The position numbers and the translations under genes were made by a program. From positions 23,296 through 87,295 of the forward strand of contig JAQVHL010000006.1 of the NCBI GenBank assembly GCA_028696185.1: a DNA stretch of 64,000 bases, given 5' to 3'. The stretch is from Halothiobacillaceae bacterium (GTDB taxonomy: Bacteria; Pseudomonadota; Gammaproteobacteria; Halothiobacillales; Halothiobacillaceae). Shown piece after piece: positions 59,193 to 64,000 of this stretch (positions within the stretch are counted from its first letter, which is position 1; each line of letters begins with the position of its first letter). The notes below the pieces were generated by a model. It worked only from the letters and a program-made list of their open reading frames with translations. It made no database searches and had not been told where the DNA came from.

Positions 59193-59645
59193 TCACGATC
59201 CAGAGGGGCGGTTTTCCTCGGCGCGCACCAGACGTCGCCAGATACCGCGCAGGGCGTCCAGCGGCACCGGATTGCGCGCTTCCAGATAGGGGCGGAAGGT
59301 GGATTCCAGTGCGGGGTGGCGGTGGGCCATGGCGTGCAGCCAGTGGTGGTCGCGCAGCCCCAGATAACCGGGGGTAAAGCGAACGTGCCAGAGCATGGCG
59401 CTGGCGACGCGCTCCAGTGGCAGGACGAGCAGGGCCAGTGCGGCGATCAGAACCGGCAGACCGAGCACGGGGTAGCCCTGTTGGCCATGCGTTTCCGGGA
59501 CGATTTGCCATTGCATGAGGAACAAGCCGCCTGCCGCAGCCATCACGCTGGCCAGGGTGTAGCGGTGCGCGCGGAGCACGAGATAGAGACGGGTCAGCTG
59601 GGTGACCAGCGGTGGTTCGTAGTCGTGATCGTCAAGCAGGTTCAT
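59193..59645 (-). CDS. Small membrane protein of unknown function
   Basis: 150 residues from ATG 59645 (MNLLDDHDYEPPLV). Two hydrophobic helices (about 28-44 and 58-76) are followed by a soluble His-rich part (DHHWLHAMAHRHPALE). I recognise no family. It is 4 bases upstream of rssA, and likely in the same transcript. Confidence 0.6.
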   Translation of the reverse strand: MNLLDDHDYEPPLVTQLTRLYLVLRAHRYTLASVMAAAGGLFLMQWQIVPETHGQQGYPVLGLPVLIAALALLVLPLERVASAMLWHVRFTPGYLGLRDHHWLHAMAHRHPALESTFRPYLEARNPVPLDALRGIWRRLVRAEENRPSGS

Positions 59646-59738
59646 GACGCGCTCCCGCGTGGCTGGGGGGGGTATACCCGTCTTCTGGGTGGGACCGGCC
59701 GCTTGCGTGCCGGTTCCTTTGATCTGCAACGTGGGGCT

Positions 59739-59912
59739 TCAGCGTGTACTGGAGCTGCTGTCCTTGGGCGGGGCTGTGGTGTTGCCCGCGCTGCCTGCCG
59801 CGCCGGATTTGCGTTCCAGCCCATGTCCTGCATCGGGTCGTGGAATGTAGATGGGCGCCAGTGTCATGGGTTGCCCCATGATGTCCTGAATGGGCCAGAG
59901 TGAATGCAGCAT
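59739..59912 (-). CDS. Possible small protein between folA and the membrane protein gene
   Basis: 57 residues starting MLHSLWPIQDIMGQPMTL, ending in a Ser/Gly/Ala-rich tail. GGGGA lies six bases upstream of the ATG. The N-terminal half has ordinary amino-acid composition, unlike the Arg/His-rich products of shadow frames here. No family recognised and no second line of evidence. Confidence 0.35.
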   Translation of the reverse strand: MLHSLWPIQDIMGQPMTLAPIYIPRPDAGHGLERKSGAAGSAGNTTAPPKDSSSSTR

Positions 59913-60131
59913 TGCGTTGTCCCCGCACGATGTTCAATCGCCAGGCTTGCCTTGGCGGTCCATTGGCCTGTCGCCGGTGCGTTCCGCGACAGGCTGTTGG
60001 GCAAAGAGGGTTGCGTCTTTCCCGTTCTTGAGGGTGATTCTATCCCAAATGGGCCGGTTTGCGTTTTTTCGTCTTGAGCCGGAAGGGAGTGTTGGCGTGC
60101 CCGATAGACGGCGGGAACGCGAACGGGCCGT

Positions 60132-60638
60132 TCAGGACGTTCCGCGGGAGGACCACAGGCGTTGATATGTCAGAAAGCTATGGGGCCAGGGGTTTTCCTT
60201 GTCGGCGGGGTGATTTTCCTCAACGATCAGCCGCCAGTCCCGACGGTTGTATGCCGGAAACCAGGCATCGCCCTCGAAACTGCCATGTACCAGGGTCAGG
60301 TACATGCGGTCGGCACGGGGCAGAAACTGGAAGTAGATGTTCGCACCGCCGATGACCATGACTTCTTCTGCGCCTGATGCCGCCTCCAGCGCTTCGTCCA
60401 GACCATGGACCACCCGCGCGCCTTCCACCCGGTAGCCATTTTCGCGGCTGATGATGATGTTGTCGCGTCCGGGCAGGACGCGTCCGATGGACTCGTAGGT
60501 GCGCCGCCCCATGACGATGGGTTTGCCCAGGGTCAATTGCTTGAAACGGCGCAGATCGGCGGGAAGATACCAGGGCAGACCATTGTCGCGGCCGATGAGG
60601 TTGTGGCGGTCCAGGGCGGCTATCAAACTGATGCGCAT
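60132..60638 (-). CDS. folA: Dihydrofolate reductase
   Basis: 168 residues. RISLIAALDRHNLIGRDNGLPWYLPADLRRFKQ (substrate and cofactor start), VMGRRTYESIG and MVIGGANIYFQFLPRADRMYLT are characteristic. It reduces dihydrofolate, a product of thymidylate synthase, encoded two genes upstream. The N-terminus begins MRISLIAAL. It starts 9 bases downstream of the psiE-like gene. Confidence 0.95.
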   Translation of the reverse strand: MRISLIAALDRHNLIGRDNGLPWYLPADLRRFKQLTLGKPIVMGRRTYESIGRVLPGRDNIIISRENGYRVEGARVVHGLDEALEAASGAEEVMVIGGANIYFQFLPRADRMYLTLVHGSFEGDAWFPAYNRRDWRLIVEENHPADKENPWPHSFLTYQRLWSSRGTS

Positions 60639-60647
60639 GTCGGGTTG

Positions 60648-61106
60648 TCAATCGATCCGTGGCTTGGAAGGGTATCTGGCCGAGCCGAACTTGATCACTA
60701 GGACGGCGACGGTCAAGAGCAGAATGGCCCCAGCGTAAGTCAGCAGGGTCCAGTTGTCCATGAGCTTGACATCGACCACCAGAACCCGTGTCAGCGCCGT
60801 GATGGCGATGTAAACGAGGAAGCGGACCGGCAAGCGCTTGGTCTGAAAGTAGATGCCCACCATGGCCAGAAGTTCAAGATAAATGAACAGCAGCAGGATG
60901 TCCTTGAGGGTGGGGTGCCCGTGCGAGAGGATCGGCCCGAGCTCGGCCAGGGCCGACCAAAGCACGCCGATCCAGATCAAAAACAGCATGATCAGGTGCG
61001 CGCTCTCATTCAGCATCAGCCCGATGCGTTCCACGAACGGGTGGATGCGATGGGCGGCGTCCATGATGGTTTGTGGGGATTGCGGGTTGTTGTGTTCGTC
61101 GCTCAT
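60648..61106 (-). CDS. PsiE-family membrane protein
   Basis: 152 residues from ATG 61106. Four hydrophobic helices between residues 33 and 140, with the PsiE-type block [15 protein letters not shown] and [18 protein letters not shown]. The family was named for phosphate-starvation induction in E. coli, but the function is unknown. It overlaps the thyA stop by four bases, so it is coupled to thyA. Confidence 0.85.
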   Translation of the reverse strand: MSDEHNNPQSPQTIMDAAHRIHPFVERIGLMLNESAHLIMLFLIWIGVLWSALAELGPILSHGHPTLKDILLLFIYLELLAMVGIYFQTKRLPVRFLVYIAITALTRVLVVDVKLMDNWTLLTYAGAILLLTVAVLVIKFGSARYPSKPRID

Positions 61107-61897
61107 ACGGAAACCTCCGCCTTGATGGCTGGATGGGGGGTGTAATTTTCCAGGACGAAATCCTCGAATACAAAGTCTTCGATGCGCCGCCGCTCGGGGT
61201 TCAGGGTCAGGGTCGGCAAAGGGCGTGGCTCGCGCGAGAGCTGAAGCTCTGCCTGTTCGAGGTGGTTGAGGTATAGGTGGGCATCGCCCAGGGTGTGGAC
61301 GAACTCGCCGGGCTTGAGGCCCGTGACCTGCGCAATCATCATCGTCAGCAGGGCGTAGCTTGCGATATTGAAAGGCACGCCAAGGAAAATATCGGCGCTG
61401 CGCTGGTAAAGCTGGCAGGACAGGCGCCCGTTGGCTACATAGAACTGGAACAGCAGATGGCAGGGCGGCAGGGCCATCTGCGGAACCTCGCCTACGTTCC
61501 AGGCCGAGACGATCAGGCGGCGGGAGTCGGGGTGGGTTCTGATCTGATCGATGACCTGCGCGAGCTGGTCGACGCTGCTCCCGTCTATGGTGCGCCACGA
61601 ACGCCATTGCGCACCATAGACGGGGCCAAGCTCGCCGTTCCCGTCTGCCCATTCGTCCCAGATCGTGACGCCGTTTTCTTTCAGATAACGGATGTTGGTC
61701 TCACCCCGGATGAACCACAGAAGTTCATGGATGATGGACTTGAGGTGGACCTTCTTGGTGGTCAGCAGGGGGAAGCCCTGCGCCAGGTCAAAGCGCATCT
61801 GGTGACCGAACACCGACAGGGTGCCCGTGCCGGTGCGGTCCTCCTTGCGGGCGCCATGCTCGCGCACATGGCGCATCAGATCGAGGTAGATGTGCAT
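61103..61897 (-). CDS. thyA: Thymidylate synthase
   Basis: 264 residues, identical in length to E. coli Thy[37 protein letters not shown] and catalytic Cys in [27 protein letters not shown] and [13 protein letters not shown] complete the family pattern. It converts dUMP to dTMP using methylenetetrahydrofolate. Start and lgt stop share one base. Confidence 0.97.
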   Translation of the reverse strand: MHIYLDLMRHVREHGARKEDRTGTGTLSVFGHQMRFDLAQGFPLLTTKKVHLKSIIHELLWFIRGETNIRYLKENGVTIWDEWADGNGELGPVYGAQWRSWRTIDGSSVDQLAQVIDQIRTHPDSRRLIVSAWNVGEVPQMALPPCHLLFQFYVANGRLSCQLYQRSADIFLGVPFNIASYALLTMMIAQVTGLKPGEFVHTLGDAHLYLNHLEQAELQLSREPRPLPTLTLNPERRRIEDFVFEDFVLENYTPHPAIKAEVSV

Positions 61898-62703
61898 CAG
61901 CGCGTATCCTTTGCGGTGTCGTAGACTCGGTAATGCCAGGCGAGGCCAAGCAGCAGCACGCCGAAGGCGATCATTGGCAGCGAGAGCAGCATGCCCATGG
62001 TCAGCCAGTCGGCCCACAGATAGCCGATGTGGGCATCCGGCATGCGCACGTTTTCCACCAGGAAGCGGAAACTGCCGTAGGCGAGGAGGAACAGCCCGGA
62101 AACCGCCATGCGTGGGCGTGGGCGCGCGGAGAACCACCACAGCAGCAGGAACAGCACCACACCTTCGAGTGCCGCTTCGTAAAGCATGGACGGATGGCGG
62201 GGGAGTGCATCCACATGGGGAAACACCATGCCCCAGGGAAGGCTTGTCGGGGCGCCCCACAGCTCGCCGTTGATGAAATTGCCGATGCGACCGGCAAACA
62301 GGCCGACGGGCACCAGCGGCGCGATGAAATCGGTGACGGTAAAAAACGCACGCCCGGTCTTTCGCGCGAACAGGGCCGTGGCGATCAGCACACCGAGCAG
62401 CCCGCCATGAAAGGACATGCCGCCTTCCCACACGCGCAGGAGCATCAGCGGATCGGCGAGGAAGCTTGGCAGGTGATAAAACAGCACGTAGCCGATTCGT
62501 CCGCCAAGCACCACGCCCAGCGCGGCGTAGAAAATCAGATCGTCGATCTCGGCCGCTGTCCACCCCGAGCCGGGGCGGGCGGCGCGGAGCCGTCCCAGCC
62601 ACCAGCCGCCGACGAAGCCGACCAGATACATCAGGCCATACCAGTGCACCTTGAGCGGTCCCAGGCTCAAGACAACGGGGTCGATATCCGGATAGACGAG
62701 CAT
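61897..62703 (-). CDS. lgt: Prolipoprotein diacylglyceryl transferase
   Basis: 268 residues, seven membrane helices. The Lgt signature [13 protein letters not shown] is intact, with HYGLMYL-like [10 protein letters not shown] at the N-terminus and FHGGLLGV. It attaches diacylglycerol to lipobox cysteines, such as that of the PpiC-type lipoprotein in this window. The lgt-thyA order is conserved in gammaproteobacteria. It lies 9 bases downstream of rlmI. Confidence 0.96.
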   Translation of the reverse strand: MLVYPDIDPVVLSLGPLKVHWYGLMYLVGFVGGWWLGRLRAARPGSGWTAAEIDDLIFYAALGVVLGGRIGYVLFYHLPSFLADPLMLLRVWEGGMSFHGGLLGVLIATALFARKTGRAFFTVTDFIAPLVPVGLFAGRIGNFINGELWGAPTSLPWGMVFPHVDALPRHPSMLYEAALEGVVLFLLLWWFSARPRPRMAVSGLFLLAYGSFRFLVENVRMPDAHIGYLWADWLTMGMLLSLPMIAFGVLLLGLAWHYRVYDTAKDTR

Positions 62704-62712
62704 GCGTGAATC

Positions 62713-63903
62713 TCAGACGGGCAGGACGCGGGTGAACAGCGCCTTGAGGTAATCGGTTTCGGGGATGGCCGGGTGGATCGGATGATCCGGCCCCTGATAG
62801 CCGTGCTCCAGAAGCTGCAGTCGCCGGTCCAGATGCCGCGAGGCGGCGAGCAGGGTTTTCTGCAGGGTCTCGCGCGGCAGATGATAGGAGCAGGAGCCGG
62901 AAACCAGCCAGCCATCGCGTGCGAGCACCTGCATGGCCAGCTGGTTGGCGCGGCGGTACGCTTCAAGCCCGGCATCGAAATCGCGTTTGCGCTTGATGAA
63001 GGCTGGCGGGTCGAGCACCACCACGTCGAAGCGTTCCCCGGCCTCGCGCAGTTGGCGCAGTACTTCGAATACGTCTCCACGCTCGGTGCGTACCCGGTCC
63101 TCCCAGCCGTTGAGGGCCGCATTCGTGTTCACCTGGGCCAGCGCTTCGGCCGAAGCATCCACGCAGGTCACCTCGCGCGCGCCGCCGGCGGCGGCATGCA
63201 GGCCCCAGCCGCCGGCATAGCTGAAGAGGTCCAGCACCCGTGCGCCCTGCGTGTAACGGCGCAGGCGGCGCCGGTTTTCCCGCTGATCGTAAAACCAGCC
63301 GGTTTTCTGGCCGGTGAAGGGCGCCACCTCGATGTGGATACCGTCTTCTTCGATGCGCAGGCGTTCAGGTACCTCGCCATGAACGAGTTCCACACTTTCG
63401 GGCAGGCCCTCCAGGGCGCGCATGGAGGAGTCGTTGCGCAGCAGGATGCCCTGGGGACTGAGGACCTTCACCAGCGCCTCGATCACCGCGTCACGCACCG
63501 CCTCCATGCCCGCTGTGGTCAGCTGCACGACCAGCCAGTCACCGTAACGGTCCACGACCAGGCCGGGCAATTCGTCCCCCTCGCCATGGACCAGGCGGTA
63601 GTGGGGGGTGGAGTAGAGTTTTTCGCGCAGGGCAAGCGCGATGTTCAGGCGATGCACCAGGAGAGAACGGTCCAGAACATGGGCGTCACGGCTGAACAGG
63701 CGCGCGGCGATCAGCGAGTGTGGATTGACATAGGCGCATCCCAACGCCCGTCCGGTGTGCGTTTCCACCTGGACCTGCGCGCCCGGCGCGAAGGCGGTCA
63801 GCGGCGTTGCTGCCGTGTCGACCTCATTGCTGTAGATCCACAGATGGCCGGCACGCAGGCGGCGTTCTTCGCTTTTTTTCAGACGCAGGGGGGGCAGGGA
63901 CAT
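62713..63903 (-). CDS. rlmI: 23S rRNA (cytosine 1962-C5) methyltransferase RlmI
   Basis: 396 residues, as in E. coli. An N-terminal PUA domain (about 1-75; [20 protein letters not shown]) precedes the central domain and a Rossmann methyltransferase with [18 protein letters not shown] (SAM loop) and [10 protein letters not shown], then the catalytic Cys in SGSCSYHL. It modifies 23S rRNA. The start is supported by the match at residue 1 to the family's N-terminus. About 97 bases upstream complete the window and hold no gene. Confidence 0.93.
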   Translation of the reverse strand: MSLPPLRLKKSEERRLRAGHLWIYSNEVDTAATPLTAFAPGAQVQVETHTGRALGCAYVNPHSLIAARLFSRDAHVLDRSLLVHRLNIALALREKLYSTPHYRLVHGEGDELPGLVVDRYGDWLVVQLTTAGMEAVRDAVIEALVKVLSPQGILLRNDSSMRALEGLPESVELVHGEVPERLRIEEDGIHIEVAPFTGQKTGWFYDQRENRRRLRRYTQGARVLDLFSYAGGWGLHAAAGGAREVTCVDASAEALAQVNTNAALNGWEDRVRTERGDVFEVLRQLREAGERFDVVVLDPPAFIKRKRDFDAGLEAYRRANQLAMQVLARDGWLVSGSCSYHLPRETLQKTLLAASRHLDRRLQLLEHGYQGPDHPIHPAIPETDYLKALFTRVLPV

Positions 63904-64000
63904 GCAGGGACCTCCATCAGGCGGCCCATTTTAGCAGGATGTTGAAAAAGGGGCGGATGACGTTTTTCTAACAGCAACTGTTGGTGTTTACAAAAAGAAG

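Noticed and set aside
59644..59850. 68-codon plus-strand frame near the small membrane protein
   Set aside because: Low-complexity shadow with no start signal; the minus-strand candidate at 59739 is more plausible.

Overview
The window looks like chromosomal DNA of a high-GC gammaproteobacterium. The main evidence is conserved gene order: pyrG-kdsA-eno-ftsB-ispD-ispF, rpsF-rpsR-rplI, yciB-yciI-ppiC, scpA-scpB, lgt-thyA-folA, and nagZ-hpt-methylthioinosine phosphorylase. A cbb3-oxidase-type copper ATPase (ccoI/fixI) at the left edge, a likely N-acetylglutaminylglutamine (osmolyte) amidotransferase and many c-di-GMP proteins would suit a respiratory, possibly salt-adapted environmental bacterium of the Chromatiales type. 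That lineage guess is low confidence. I saw no rRNA, tRNA, CRISPR, insertion sequence, integrase or prophage gene.

Layout. 0-3.9 kb (+): truncated copper P-type ATPase, GT39 glycosyltransferase, PAP2 phosphatase. 4-9.5 kb (-): a signalling group with a REC-GGDEF diguanylate cyclase, a small protein, a V4R-like putative ligand-binding protein and a GAF-PAS hybrid kinase with two receivers and an Hpt. 9.6-11.1 kb (-): pepA. 11.3-16 kb (+): a membrane diguanylate cyclase with a Cache-type sensor and eight PAS domains. 16-21.5 kb (+): pyrG-kdsA-eno-ftsB-ispD-ispF. 21.7-25.3 kb (+): a sigma-54-like promoter and a terminator, a membrane PDC-sensor protein, then nagZ-hpt-mtiP. 25.4-29.5 kb: a structured intergenic stretch, grxD, a receiver-GGDEF protein coupled to the amidotransferase gene (all -). 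29.7-31.7 kb (+): superoxide dismutase and rpsF-rpsR-rplI. 31.8-36.5 kb (-): EAL-HDOD protein, Tim44-like protein, cyclic-nucleotide-binding protein, PpiC-type lipoprotein, YciI, YciB. 36.7-41.1 kb (+): YciO-like protein, M50 protease, scpA, scpB, pgm.

41.4-56 kb (+) is the accessory-looking part, devoted to sensing at the cell surface. A TonB-dependent receptor is translationally coupled to a TPR/PAS histidine kinase, followed by its NarL-type regulator, a secreted Cache protein preceded by a perfect palindrome, and a chemoreceptor. Then come a porin-like outer-membrane protein, a small periplasmic binding protein and a membrane PAS-GGDEF-EAL protein. Base composition from about 48.8 to 56 kb is visibly less GC-rich than the housekeeping blocks.

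56.2-64 kb: a small Rossmann protein and a sodium:solute symporter (+), then a minus-strand run of patatin-like RssA, a small membrane protein, a possible small protein, folA, psiE-like, thyA, lgt and rlmI.

At least six proteins make, degrade or bind c-di-GMP by domain content. This is the strongest theme of the window. The most promising little-described units are the receptor-kinase-regulator-Cache module (41.4-49.3 kb), the porin/binding protein/GGDEF-EAL triad (51.2-56 kb) and the V4R protein-hybrid kinase pair (4-8.6 kb).
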